DNA of 64,000 nucleotides, taken from positions 1 to 64,000 of the forward strand of contig JAIPGZ010000003.1 of the NCBI GenBank assembly GCA_021735425.1, read 5' to 3'. Positions 44,121-52,769 of the stretch are shown here, piece after piece. Every line of letters begins with the position of its first letter. The first letter of the stretch is position 1. Origin of the DNA: Candidatus Altimarinota bacterium (GTDB lineage: Bacteria > Patescibacteriota > Gracilibacteria > JAHISY01). The notes under the pieces were generated by a model. That model did not search any database. It was given only the letters and a program-made list of their open reading frames with translations, and had not been told where the DNA came from. The translations under genes were made by a program, and so were the position numbers.

Positions 44121-44753
44121 ATGCCCTCCCAGAACTCAAAATCTTCGCAGCCGTCTGGTAATTATCTCGTTCCGACGGTGATCGAAAAATCGCCGACAGG
44201 GGAGCGGGCTTACGATATTTATTCCCGGTTGCTCAAAGACCGTATTATTTTCCTCGGGTCGGCTATCGACGATGGCGTTGCCAACAATGTCATCGCGCAG
44301 CTCCTCTTCCTCGAAAATGAGAATCCGAAAAAAGACATTACACTTTACATTCATTCGCCAGGTGGGCATGTGACTGCTGGATTGGCGATTTATGACACGA
44401 TGCAGTTCGTCCAACCAGATGTTTCCACTGTTTGCGTTGGAATGGCGGCGTCGATGGGGGCAGTGCTGCTCGCTGGTGGCGCGAAAGGTAAAAGGTTTGC
44501 GCTTCCGAATTCAGAAATTATGATTCATCAGCCGCTTGGTGGGATGGAGGGGCAGGCGAGCGATATCGCGATTCATGCCAAGCACATTCTCCAAACCAAA
44601 AAAAGATTAAATGAAATTCTGGCGAAACATTCTGGTGCTTCATTCGCTCAAATCGAAAAAGATACAGACCGGGACAATTTTCTTTCTTCCGAAGCAGCAA
44701 AAAAATACGGTAAATTCGGATTAATCGATGCCATCGTGGCGAAGCGAAAATAA
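44121..44753 (+). CDS. clpP: ATP-dependent Clp protease proteolytic subunit
   Basis: 210 residues with the serine-protease triad of ClpP: Ser in [14 protein letters not shown], His in [14 protein letters not shown] and Asp in [15 protein letters not shown]. The N-terminus carries [19 protein letters not shown], the usual hydrophobic-pocket helix. It forms the tetradecameric chamber used with ClpX or ClpC. Confidence 0.96.
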   Translation: MPSQNSKSSQPSGNYLVPTVIEKSPTGERAYDIYSRLLKDRIIFLGSAIDDGVANNVIAQLLFLENENPKKDITLYIHSPGGHVTAGLAIYDTMQFVQPDVSTVCVGMAASMGAVLLAGGAKGKRFALPNSEIMIHQPLGGMEGQASDIAIHAKHILQTKKRLNEILAKHSGASFAQIEKDTDRDNFLSSEAAKKYGKFGLIDAIVAKRK

Positions 44754-44795
44754 AGTAATCTGAGATCTCAGATTTATAAAAACCAAAACAAAAAA

Positions 44796-45059
44796 TTGCC
44801 AACCACTATCCACACCTCTTCTCGTGATGTCCTGATTGCTCGCATGCCGCGGATGCTTGAGTTGGAGGTTTTTGAGCTGAAAGATGCTAATCCGGATTAT
44901 GAAAAATCCGTGAAATATCAAAATTTTATTCGCGAATATTCCGATTGGTTTGAGGATGAATTGATTTCACGACTGCGAATTCTTTGCGTCAGTTCCCGTC
45001 GCAATGCTCTCGAAATTTGTGCCGTTTATGATGAGTTTCAGTTCCGCCAAGATGCGTAA
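44796..45059 (+). CDS. Small acidic protein, unknown function
   Basis: Eighty-seven residues from a TTG start, with a helical central part (YEKSVKYQNFIREYSDWFEDELISRL) and no membrane segment. The next gene starts inside its last codons (ATGCGTAA), which supports real translation. No family recognised; the exact start is uncertain, with a later ATG at codon 17. Confidence 0.5.
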   Translation: MPTTIHTSSRDVLIARMPRMLELEVFELKDANPDYEKSVKYQNFIREYSDWFEDELISRLRILCVSSRRNALEICAVYDEFQFRQDA

Positions 45060-45510
45060 ATATCTTTTTCTCGGCTGTATTTTTTTACTCGCGATATTCG
45101 CAGTTTTGGATTTCGACTTCAACCTCGCCGTTGACAAATTCTCGCATCTCAAAATTTCACTCCTACTTTTCACGCTGATTTTTGCGGTTCGCCTGACTTT
45201 TCGTCGACATCTTTCCGAGGCGGTAGCTTTAGTGCTCGCCTTGCGTGACGTTCTCATAATCGGGATTTTCAAAGAACTGCTTGATGGGGCTATCGGAACG
45301 GGCATACCAGAACTTGCCGACTTGATTGCAGACGTGATTGGCATTGCGATTCCGTTGATTGGCTTGCTGCTTGCAGAATTTTTCGGCATTGGTTACGAAT
45401 CTTTTGTTCACGCTGGTTCTCCCAAACTGCTTCGTGCCGAAAAAAATTATTTCAAAAAACAAATCCACTTTCTGCGTCACGCTGGTTTCAAACTTTTTTA
45501 TCAAATTTAA
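45052..45510 (+). CDS. VanZ-like small membrane protein
   Basis: From ATG 45052, which overlaps the previous stop, the protein has 152 residues and about four helices. DKFSHLKISLLLFTLIFA followed by IFKELLDGAIGTGIPELADLIADVIG resembles VanZ-type proteins (DKxxH ... E ... D..AD...G). The C-terminal 35 residues are cytosolic and basic. Role unknown; VanZ relatives affect the cell envelope. Confidence 0.65.
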   Translation: MRKYLFLGCIFLLAIFAVLDFDFNLAVDKFSHLKISLLLFTLIFAVRLTFRRHLSEAVALVLALRDVLIIGIFKELLDGAIGTGIPELADLIADVIGIAIPLIGLLLAEFFGIGYESFVHAGSPKLLRAEKNYFKKQIHFLRHAGFKLFYQI

Positions 45511-45538
45511 TTCTAAAATCAGAATAATTTAAATTGTA

Positions 45539-46921
45539 ATGAAAATTACCTCTTTCGGCGGCGCAGAGACGGTGACGGGCAGTAAGCACTTGCTCGAATT
45601 TCAAAATGGTAAAAAGTTGTTACTCGACTGTGGCTTATTCCAGGGTAGGCGCAAGGAAAGTATGATTCATAATCAGAATTTTCCACCAGAAGTTCTCGCG
45701 GCGGATGCAGTGATTCTCTCGCATGCGCACATTGATCATTCTGGTGCGCTGCCATCTTTAGTCAAAAACGGCTTCGCTAATCCGATTTATGCTACGCCAC
45801 CGACGCGTGATTTGTGTGAAATTATGTTGCAGGATTCGGCCTATATTCATGAGCAGGACGCTCGTTACCTTGCTAAAAAAGTTTGGCCCAAACCTCAGCC
45901 GCTTTATACCAAAGAGGATGCGACTGCGACGATGCAGTTTTTTCAAACACAGAAATACGACGAAGTTTTTGAGCCGGTTGATGGTGTGAAAGTTCGTTTT
46001 ATCGAGGCTGGTCATATTCTCGGTTCTGCTCAGGTCGAAATCGAATTTAAGGAAAATGGGAAAACGCGGCAACTTGGATTCACAGGAGACTTGGGCCGGA
46101 AGCATCTCCCGATTCTTCGTGATCCTGCCCAGCTTCAGAATCTCGACGTTCTGATTACCGAGTCGACCTACGCGAATCGTCTCCACGATGACATTCAAAA
46201 AGTTGGCGAAAGATTGCTCGAGATTGTGAAAAAAACTGCAAAAAGAGGGGGCAAAATTATTATCCCGTCTTTTTCAGTCGAACGCACCCAAGAAATTATC
46301 TATGTGCTCCACAATTTACACGCCTCTGGAAAGCTCGGTTTTGACCTCCCGATTTTCGTTGATTCGCCACTCGCGGTGAATGCTACCGATATTTTTAAAA
46401 AGCATCGGGAATGTTATGATGCTGAAACTTTTTCTGACTTCATTGAAAAAGGAAAAGGTCCGTTCACGATGAGTTCGCTGGAATATGTTCGTGATGTTGA
46501 ACGTTCCAAAGAATTAAACAGCTTGAACTATCCGGCTATTGTAATCTCTGCTTCGGGAATGTGTGAGGCTGGTCGAATTCGTCATCATCTCCGCAACAAC
46601 ATTTCCGATCCCAAAAACACGGTTCTCATTGTCGGTTTTCAGGCGGAAAACACTTTGGGACGGCGGCTAGTCGAAAAAGTTCCCGAGGTTCGTATTTTCG
46701 GTAAACCAGTCGTACGACGCTGTGAAGTTGAGGTTCTCAACGCTTTTTCAGCGCATGCCGATTCAGTTGAGCTTTTCGAAAACATCAAAAATTCCGGAGC
46801 TAAAAAAGTTATTTGTGTGCACGGAGAGCCAAATTCAGTCAGCTTTCTTGCGGAGCGTGCCCAGAAAGAATTGAAGTTGGAGGCGATTTATACCGAGGAA
46901 GGCAAGGCGATTGAAATTTAG
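45539..46921 (+). CDS. Beta-CASP metallo-beta-lactamase RNA-processing exonuclease
   Basis: The 460-residue protein has the metal motif LSHAHIDHSGALP, then GHILGSAQVEIE, FTGDLGR and ITESTYANRLH in the MBL part. The beta-CASP insert and final motifs follow: SASGMCEAGRIRHHL, NAFSAHAD and VCVHGEP. It resembles CPSF-73/Ysh1-type and archaeal-like nucleases more than RNase J, in length and order. It probably acts in RNA maturation or decay in the cytoplasm. Confidence 0.9.
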   Translation: MKITSFGGAETVTGSKHLLEFQNGKKLLLDCGLFQGRRKESMIHNQNFPPEVLAADAVILSHAHIDHSGALPSLVKNGFANPIYATPPTRDLCEIMLQDSAYIHEQDARYLAKKVWPKPQPLYTKEDATATMQFFQTQKYDEVFEPVDGVKVRFIEAGHILGSAQVEIEFKENGKTRQLGFTGDLGRKHLPILRDPAQLQNLDVLITESTYANRLHDDIQKVGERLLEIVKKTAKRGGKIIIPSFSVERTQEIIYVLHNLHASGKLGFDLPIFVDSPLAVNATDIFKKHRECYDAETFSDFIEKGKGPFTMSSLEYVRDVERSKELNSLNYPAIVISASGMCEAGRIRHHLRNNISDPKNTVLIVGFQAENTLGRRLVEKVPEVRIFGKPVVRRCEVEVLNAFSAHADSVELFENIKNSGAKKVICVHGEPNSVSFLAERAQKELKLEAIYTEEGKAIEI

Positions 46922-46944
46922 TTGGCAGTTGTCGAGCTCTCAGT

Positions 46945-46950
46945 TAAAAT
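46945..46950 (+). promoter_or_regulatory. Putative -10 box of tRNA-Val
   Basis: TAAAAT lies 15 nt before the tRNA 5' end, a normal distance for a short 5' trailer. Confidence 0.5.
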
Positions 46951-46965
46951 CACCCAGCTTTTTAT

Positions 46966-47042
46966 GGGTGTTTAGCTCAGTTGGTTAGAGCATCTCGTTT
47001 ACACCGAGAGGGTCGGGGGTTCGAATCCCTCAACACCCACCA
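46966..47042 (+). tRNA. tRNA-Val (anticodon TAC), CCA encoded
   Basis: A 77-nt cloverleaf: acceptor GGGTGTT with AACACCC, D arm GCTC/GAGC, anticodon arm CTCGT-TTACACC-GAG with anticodon TAC, T arm GGGGG-TTCGAAT-CCCTC and encoded CCA. Confidence 0.95.
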
Positions 47043-47092
47043 AATAATTTAGAATTTAGAATTAAGGATATAGGGTCTAGAATTATTGTTTT

Positions 47093-47590
47093 TTGAAAAA
47101 ATTTTTTCTAATCGCGTTCACCATTTTTCTCTTCGGTTGTGGTTTGTCGTCCGAAAATATTTTGCCTCTGAGCAATACGGTTAAACTCGGAGAGGTTGAG
47201 AGTTCCACAATTTCTCTTTCGACAGTTTTCGCACAACAGCTTGCTGTCGCCGGTTTCGAGTTCGGAAATTTCGCGACCGAGTCTAAGTTTCTTGGCTGGC
47301 TGCCTTTCCAAACCACTCGAATCGAGATTCTCAAAAATGAAATTCCACTTTTCACGGTTTTTGAATTTCAGCTGTCCCCGCAAGATTCTTACGCCGACAT
47401 TATCCAAAAAATTCGCGAGAAAGTTGATTTGAAAGATGCCATTTTTGGCGAGGACTCTTTTTATTTTCTCCGAAATAATCTTACGACGAACATTTTGTTG
47501 CTCAGTGAACACATTTTGGCTTTTCAATTTTCTCCTCAAAACTTTGAAGAAATTCGCGATTTTATTTCTTCGCTTCTGATTTTGCGGTAA
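47093..47590 (+). CDS. Small lipoprotein, unknown function
   Basis: Starts at TTG: MKKFFLIAFTIFLFGCG is a lipoprotein signal with lipobox LFGC (Cys16). The mature 149 residues look alpha/beta (FEFQLSPQDSYADIIQKIREKV, FYFLRNNLTTNILLLSEHILAFQF). It overlaps the convergent nucleotidyltransferase-like gene by 29 bp at the 3' end. No family recognised. Confidence 0.65.
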   Translation: MKKFFLIAFTIFLFGCGLSSENILPLSNTVKLGEVESSTISLSTVFAQQLAVAGFEFGNFATESKFLGWLPFQTTRIEILKNEIPLFTVFEFQLSPQDSYADIIQKIREKVDLKDAIFGEDSFYFLRNNLTTNILLLSEHILAFQFSPQNFEEIRDFISSLLILR

Positions 47591-48455
47591 CCCGTTTTTT
47601 CCACCGTTCCTGGAAATCTTTTCGTTGATCAGTTTCATGAAATTTTAAAATATCCTCTGAGATTATTACCGCATTTTTTTCACGGTTTTTCTGTTTGCGC
47701 ATTGCTCGATTTAACTGCCAATTTCGCAAAATTCGCTCCAAAAAATCTCCAAACTTTCCGCTTAAAATTCGCTCCAAAAAATTCTTTTTCCGGAATTTTT
47801 TTTGCGTAGTTTTTAACTTCAAATTTGGGAAATATTCTCTCACCCAATTATTAGCCGCAAAAATTTCGCTGGAGTCGCCAAAAATAGGAGTCAGAGTGGC
47901 GACCCAGAATGCGAGATAAATATCTTCGCGTGCGATTTTTATTTTCTCGAGATTCAAAGAATTTTCCGTGAGGAAAAAACTTAAACAAAATCTGCCGCGG
48001 ATTTTCCGTTCGCTGCGTCGCATTCGAAAAATATGAGCGAAGAAAGTTAAGAAAGCGCGAGTTGTGAAAAGTCGATTTTGTTTCGTGACAACCAGCAGGT
48101 CAATGTCGGAATTTCGTTCTGGAAAACCCATCGCTAGTGTGTTGCCGACGGCAACTAGTTTCAAAAATGGCGTGAAACGCAAAATGAAAAGGTGCCGCAA
48201 AACGCGTTTCCATAATTTTCCGGCGTGGTATTGTTTTCCACATCTTTTCAAAACCGAGGCATTTTTGCCGCGCACAAAATAAAAACCAAAACTTTTCCCG
48301 ACTCTCGAATCCTTTGCCAAACTTTTCTCGACTTCCTTTTTGCTGGCTTTGGAGGAAAGTAGGAAACGATGGATTTCTTCGAGGGAAACAGGTTGCGCAA
48401 AAAGATCGAACCAACAAATCGTTTTCCAGACATTTTCTTTTAAATCTGATTTCAT
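47562..48455 (-). CDS. Nucleotidyltransferase-fold protein
   Basis: The 297-residue protein has a winged-helix-like N-terminus (CWFDLFAQPVSLEEIHRFLL) and a nucleotidyltransferase-type motif VGNTLAMGFPERNSDIDLLVV. GN replaces the usual GS, and the SDIDL acidic pair is retained. A very basic C-terminal 80 residues follows (KFRKKNFLERILSGK, RAMRKQKNREK), suggesting nucleic acid contact. The specific reaction is unknown. Its promoter appears to be divergent from that of uvrC. Confidence 0.7.
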   Translation of the reverse strand: MKSDLKENVWKTICWFDLFAQPVSLEEIHRFLLSSKASKKEVEKSLAKDSRVGKSFGFYFVRGKNASVLKRCGKQYHAGKLWKRVLRHLFILRFTPFLKLVAVGNTLAMGFPERNSDIDLLVVTKQNRLFTTRAFLTFFAHIFRMRRSERKIRGRFCLSFFLTENSLNLEKIKIAREDIYLAFWVATLTPIFGDSSEIFAANNWVREYFPNLKLKTTQKKFRKKNFLERILSGKFGDFLERILRNWQLNRAMRKQKNREKNAVIISEDILKFHETDQRKDFQERWKKRVTAKSEAKK

Positions 48456-48462
48456 CAGAGTT

Positions 48463-48468
48463 ATTTTA
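48463..48468 (-). promoter_or_regulatory. -10 box of the nucleotidyltransferase gene, probably leaderless
   Basis: The minus strand reads CGCTAAAAT ending 7 nt before the ATG at 48455. It is back to back with the uvrC box at 48479-48484 in a 35-bp gap. Confidence 0.6.
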
Positions 48469-48478
48469 GCGGAAGCGG

Positions 48479-48484
48479 TAAAAT
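48479..48484 (+). promoter_or_regulatory. -10 box of uvrC, probably leaderless
   Basis: TAAAAT ends 6 nt before the GTG at 48491; no Shine-Dalgarno sequence. Confidence 0.6.
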
Positions 48485-48490
48485 TCAGTC

Positions 48491-50512
48491 GTGACCAAAA
48501 TTCAAAATCTGCTTCGTAAAATTCCGTCGACGCCTGGTGTTTACCAATTTTTCGATTTGGCGGGGGAGATTATTTATATCGGAAAGGCGAAAAACTTAAA
48601 AAATAGAGTTCGTAGCTATTTTCAAAAAAATTCCAAAACTCTTAAAATTGAAAAATTAGTTGAGCTTGCGGCTGATTTGAAATGGATTGAGACGAATTCT
48701 GAGACAGAGGCGCTGACGCTCGAGGCGAATTTAGTCAAAGAATTTCAGCCAAAATTTAACGCACTGCTGCGTGACGATAAACACTTTTTATATTTCAAAA
48801 TTACGGCGGAGGATTTCCCGCAGCTACTTACAGTTCGTCAGATTGAACAAGATGGCGCGAAATATTTTGGGCCCAAGACTGATTCGCGGGCGGTTCGTAA
48901 AACGATTCAGCTGTTGCAAAAACTTTTCCAAATTCGAACCTGCAATTTAGGAATTCGTAGCAAAAATGTTGGGGTTGAGGTTTTCAAAAAAACCCTAAAA
49001 TTTCCCTGTCTTTATTCCCACATTGGTCTTTGCACTGCTCCTTGTGATTCGAAAATTTCACAAAAAGATTATGCCAGACAAGTTGACGAGGTAGCGGATT
49101 TTCTTGCCGGTGATACCTTCAAAATTATCCAAAATTTACGTCAAAAAATGTCGGCTGCCGCTGTCGTAAAAAATTTCGAATTAGCCGGACAGTTGCGCGA
49201 CAAAATTTTTGCAGTCGAAAATTCGTCCGCGCGGCAGCTTGTTTCGACACCTGATTTGGCCAGTCGGGATATTGTCGGTGTTCAGCTTGATTTTTCAAAA
49301 GCCTATTTCGCATTGCTTCAGGTTCGTAACGGTAAATTGGTCGATGTAAAAAATTTCGTTTTTAAAATCGGAGAAAGCGAATTGCCAGAAATTCTCGAAA
49401 GTTTTTTGACGCAGTTTTTTTTAATTTCGACGAATTTTCCAGACGAGGTTTTCCTTCCGCAAAAAATAGAAAATGCTGCTTCTCTTGAAAAATGGTTGAC
49501 TGAGCGCGCTTCCAAAAAAGTGAAAATTCTCATTCCAAAAAAAGGGGACAAGGGTGGTTTGGTTAAGCTTGCCGAAAAAAATGCGGCGGCATTTGCGAGT
49601 CAAAATAAAGCTAAATTCGAAAACGCGACTGAAAAAACTATTGGTGCGGCGGCTGAATTAGCTAAAAAACTAGACATTAAGATAGAGCTACAGCGAATTG
49701 AGGCTTACGACATTTCTCATTTTTCCGGTGATGCGACGGTTGGTTCGATGGTTGTTTTTGAAAAGGGCGAGCCGGTAAATTCCGCTTACCGTCACTTCAA
49801 AATTCGTTCTCTTAAGAAAGGAGAAGTTGATGATTGTGCGAGTTTGGTCGAGATTCTTGGAAGGCGAATGGAATATTTGACTTCACAAAATTTGGCGATT
49901 CAGATTCGCAAAGCTTCGAAAAAACAAATTCTCGAAACGAAAATTCCTCCACAAAAAAATGCTGAAATTTTCGTTGCGCTCGAAAATAAAAAAATTGTGG
50001 GTGGGTTCCGCCTGATTTTCCACGACAAAAAACATGCCCAAGTTGATTCAATTTTTGATGAGAATTTAACCGAAAATTTTCTTAAATTTGCACTCAAAAA
50101 GATTGTTGGCAAGGTTTATTTTGACGGTAGTCCGGAAATTTGTGAGCGGCTCGGATTCCGCGAAGTTCAAAAAAATCCGTTCTTTTTTGCCAAAAAATCG
50201 CGCGTTTTTGTCGGTGAGGCAAAAAATTTAATCGATAATTCTTTCTCTGCGAAGCCAAATTTGATAATTCTTGATGGTGGCAAACCGCAACTTTCGAGCG
50301 TTCTTAAGAAAGTTCGTTTTCCAAAAAATGTCGCGGTAATCGGTTTAGCTAAAAAGGAAGAAACAATTTTTAAAATGCAGGACGGTAAGTTCGAAAAAAT
50401 TTTACTACCGAAGAATTCACAAGCTTTATTCTTGGTCCAACGCATTCGTGATGAGGCGCATCGGTTCGCAAATTCCTTGAGAGAAAAATTGCAAAATTCG
50501 TTCGAAAAATGA
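48491..50512 (+). CDS. uvrC: Excinuclease ABC subunit C with an inserted GNAT-like domain
   Basis: The 673-residue protein has the GIY-YIG nuclease at the N-terminus (GVYQF at 16-20, YIGKAKNLKNRVRSYF), the Cys pair region (FPCLYSHIGLCTAPC), a UVR motif and the RNase H-like nuclease core with YDISHFSG (Asp407), LDGGKPQLS (Asp595) and RDEAHRFA (His657). Between the halves of the core, residues about 464-585 are extra. They contain AEIFVALENKKIVGGFRLIF, VYFDGSPEICERLGFREV and look like an acetyltransferase (GNAT) fold. The protein ends soon after RDEAHRF, so the usual C-terminal helix-hairpin-helix pair is missing. It makes both incisions in nucleotide excision repair. Start GTG. Confidence 0.92.
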   Translation: MTKIQNLLRKIPSTPGVYQFFDLAGEIIYIGKAKNLKNRVRSYFQKNSKTLKIEKLVELAADLKWIETNSETEALTLEANLVKEFQPKFNALLRDDKHFLYFKITAEDFPQLLTVRQIEQDGAKYFGPKTDSRAVRKTIQLLQKLFQIRTCNLGIRSKNVGVEVFKKTLKFPCLYSHIGLCTAPCDSKISQKDYARQVDEVADFLAGDTFKIIQNLRQKMSAAAVVKNFELAGQLRDKIFAVENSSARQLVSTPDLASRDIVGVQLDFSKAYFALLQVRNGKLVDVKNFVFKIGESELPEILESFLTQFFLISTNFPDEVFLPQKIENAASLEKWLTERASKKVKILIPKKGDKGGLVKLAEKNAAAFASQNKAKFENATEKTIGAAAELAKKLDIKIELQRIEAYDISHFSGDATVGSMVVFEKGEPVNSAYRHFKIRSLKKGEVDDCASLVEILGRRMEYLTSQNLAIQIRKASKKQILETKIPPQKNAEIFVALENKKIVGGFRLIFHDKKHAQVDSIFDENLTENFLKFALKKIVGKVYFDGSPEICERLGFREVQKNPFFFAKKSRVFVGEAKNLIDNSFSAKPNLIILDGGKPQLSSVLKKVRFPKNVAVIGLAKKEETIFKMQDGKFEKILLPKNSQALFLVQRIRDEAHRFANSLREKLQNSFEK

Positions 50513-50514
50513 AT

Positions 50515-50520
50515 TAAAAT
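50515..50520 (+). promoter_or_regulatory. -10 box of the diguanylate cyclase gene, probably leaderless
   Basis: TAAAAT ends 6 nt before the GTG at 50527 and directly follows the uvrC stop. Confidence 0.5.
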
Positions 50521-50526
50521 ATTGAT

Positions 50527-51315
50527 GTGGAAAAAGAAAATTTGCGTAGGTTTCGCTACGAGTTGATTTTTCTCATCGCGGCGACGGTGGCTGCTTTTTT
50601 TCTCGTTTGGGTTTTATTGGCTCATGATGATGAGATGAGAGCACTTTGCCAACATAATTTTCATAATGTGATGCTTGCCGCAATTTTTCTATTTGTGGCA
50701 GTCGTGGGTCTAGCTGGCTGGGCGATTCAAAAAATAGGCAAGGATCAAATTATCCATGCGCGTGAGTTGGAAGCACGCAACCGCAAAATGCACGAATTTG
50801 CGATTACGGATGGACTGATGAAAGTTTTTAATCATCGTTATTTCGAGCATAAGCTCGAAAAAGAATGGGAAAGGTTCGAACGTTTTCACCATGTGCTCGC
50901 CTGCGTGATGATTGATATCGACAACTTCAAAAGCGTGAATGACACTTTCGGGCATCGCGGCGGAGATGTGGTTTTGCGCGGTGTCGCTGATTTGCTTCGC
51001 GAGAATTTGCGTGAGATCGACATAATTTCCCGTTACGGCGGGGAGGAGTTTACCCTTCTTCTTTTTGAAAGACCGTCCAGTTCTGTGGGTTTAATGAAGA
51101 TTATGGAAAAAATTCGCCAGTCTATCGAAGAAAAGGAATTTTCTTTTGACAGAAAAAAGATCAAAGTTACCGCGAGTTTGGGGGGAAGCTTAGTTCCGAA
51201 TCCCAAAATTCATTCTCCTGAAAAACTCATCCATTTTGCCGACAAGGCGATGTATCATGCCAAAACTCACGGGAAAAATAATTGCGCGGTTTTTGGCGAA
51301 AAGGGCTGTTGTTGA
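50527..51315 (+). CDS. Membrane diguanylate cyclase (GGDEF domain)
   Basis: 262 residues: two N-terminal helices (YELIFLIAATVAAFFLVWVLL; VMLAAIFLFVAVVGLAGWAI) followed by a short coil and a GGDEF domain. It has DIDNFKSVNDTFGHRGGD and the active-site RYGGEEF. RxxD (REID) lies five residues before GGEEF, the position of the product-inhibition I-site. It should make cyclic di-GMP. No sensor domain is present outside the membrane beyond a short loop. Confidence 0.93.
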   Translation: MEKENLRRFRYELIFLIAATVAAFFLVWVLLAHDDEMRALCQHNFHNVMLAAIFLFVAVVGLAGWAIQKIGKDQIIHARELEARNRKMHEFAITDGLMKVFNHRYFEHKLEKEWERFERFHHVLACVMIDIDNFKSVNDTFGHRGGDVVLRGVADLLRENLREIDIISRYGGEEFTLLLFERPSSSVGLMKIMEKIRQSIEEKEFSFDRKKIKVTASLGGSLVPNPKIHSPEKLIHFADKAMYHAKTHGKNNCAVFGEKGCC

Positions 51316-51346
51316 TAATTCTCGACATTAATTGATAATTTTTCGC

Positions 51347-51352
51347 TAAAAT
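51347..51352 (+). promoter_or_regulatory. -10 box of the FemAB-like gene, probably leaderless
   Basis: CGCTAAAAT, the box ending 6 nt before the ATG at 51359. Confidence 0.6.
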
Positions 51353-51358
51353 CAAAGA

Positions 51359-52354
51359 ATGGAAGTTGTCCGAATTGTGGATTTCGAAAACTCGAAAGTC
51401 AAGAATTTTATTGTGGCTCAAAAATTTCTCCCGATTCAACAAACGCCGACTTGGGCAAAATTTCAAAAAAGCTTGGGCATCGAAAGTTTGCGGTTTGCGG
51501 TTTTTGACGTCGACGAAATCGTCGCATTTGTCCAGATTTTTGTAAAAAAACTGCCTTTCGGTCTGACCAAGATGGAAGTACCGCGCGGTCCGCTTTTCGC
51601 GGAGTCGGCAGCTGGCAGTTATCGGTTAGCAGAAATCTCGAATTTATTGTTGACCGAAATTCAGAAAGTTGCTCATTCAAAGAACGCAGTTTTTGCTCGT
51701 TTTGATTTTCAAAAAGATTGCGAAATTGATTCGCCGAAGCTCCAAACAGTTCGGGAGGAAAATTTTCCGCTTGCGACGATTCGACTTGACTTGAGTTTAA
51801 GTGAGGAGGAAATTCTTGCGGCGATGCAGTCCAAAGGGCGTTACAATATTCGTTTGGCGCAAAAACATGGTGTTACAGTTTCTGTCGAAAACGACGTAGG
51901 AGAGTTTTTTACCTTGCTACAAAAAACGACAGCTCGCGACGGTTTTGCTGGGCATGCTCAAAATTTTTACCAAAAATTTGTTGAGATTCTCAGTAAAAAT
52001 TGTGTGTTGCTAGTCGCCAGAAAAAATTCAACTCCGCTTGCTGCGATTCTTGTCACCTTCGCTGGTGATACCGCGACTTATTATTTCGGTGCGAGCGATC
52101 ACGCCTTTCGCAATTTAATGGCGCCCTATTTGGTTCAATTCGAAGCAATAAAAATCGCTCAAAAACGTGGTTGCCAATTTTACGATTTTCTTGGCATTGC
52201 TCCGCCGGGTTCTCAAAAACATCGTTTATCGGGAGTTTCAAGTTTCAAAAAAAAGTTTGGCGGAGAGATCGTAGAATTTCCCTCACCTAAAATTTTAGTT
52301 TTTAAGCCGATTTTTTACGCACTTTTTCGGCTCGCGAAATTTTTGCGGCCTTAA
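51359..52354 (+). CDS. FemAB/FemX-type peptidoglycan branching aminoacyltransferase
   Basis: The 331-residue double-GNAT protein has the Fem signatures: QTPTWAKFQKSLG, KMEVPRGPLF, MQSKGRYNIRLAQKHGV, YYFGASDHAFRNLMAPYLVQFEAIKIA and FYDFLGIAPPGSQKHRLSGVSSFKKKFGG. Such enzymes add amino acids from aminoacyl-tRNA to lipid II. The central coiled-coil arm of FemA is short. Its 3' end overlaps the convergent mazG gene by 53 bp. Confidence 0.88.
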   Translation: MEVVRIVDFENSKVKNFIVAQKFLPIQQTPTWAKFQKSLGIESLRFAVFDVDEIVAFVQIFVKKLPFGLTKMEVPRGPLFAESAAGSYRLAEISNLLLTEIQKVAHSKNAVFARFDFQKDCEIDSPKLQTVREENFPLATIRLDLSLSEEEILAAMQSKGRYNIRLAQKHGVTVSVENDVGEFFTLLQKTTARDGFAGHAQNFYQKFVEILSKNCVLLVARKNSTPLAAILVTFAGDTATYYFGASDHAFRNLMAPYLVQFEAIKIAQKRGCQFYDFLGIAPPGSQKHRLSGVSSFKKKFGGEIVEFPSPKILVFKPIFYALFRLAKFLRP

Positions 52355-52721
52355 TTTTATTTTTATTCTCGCGCCAAAATTTCAAAGCGTCGGCAGCGGT
52401 TTTGACTTTTTCCCGATCTGGACCAAAGACCCAACTGTGACGCGCAATAATTTTTTGCTCAATTTTTCGTAAAACTCCTGCTATTCGAAATTTCTTTGTT
52501 TCGCCAGCGATTTGGCAAATCATCACAATATTAAAAAGTAAATCGCCGAGCTCTTCCTCCAGATTTTCAAAATCTTTTTTGCGAATTGCTACCAAAACTT
52601 CATCGGACTCTTCTTCCAAACTTTTTGCCAGCGAAAGAATCGTCTGCTTTCGGTCCCAAGGGCAGCCTTTAGATGAGCGCAACTTTTTGGCGAGACTGAG
52701 TAGTTTATCGAAGGTTTTCAT
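52302..52721 (-). CDS. mazG: MazG-type nucleotide pyrophosphohydrolase
   Basis: From ATG 52721 the protein has 139 residues: LLSLAKKLRSSKGCPWDRKQT, SLEEESDEVLVAI and LEEELGDLLFNIVMICQI, the EExxE/ExxD metal motifs of MazG. It is a single-domain form, about half of E. coli MazG. It hydrolyses (d)NTPs to monophosphates and PPi, and has a basic tail. In-frame upstream codons to 52757 are unlikely to be translated. Confidence 0.87.
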   Translation of the reverse strand: MKTFDKLLSLAKKLRSSKGCPWDRKQTILSLAKSLEEESDEVLVAIRKKDFENLEEELGDLLFNIVMICQIAGETKKFRIAGVLRKIEQKIIARHSWVFGPDREKVKTAADALKFWRENKNKIKAAKISRAEKVRKKSA

Positions 52722-52769
52722 TGTATGGAGTGAGGTGTGGGAATTTTCAATGTGCAATGTACAATGATC

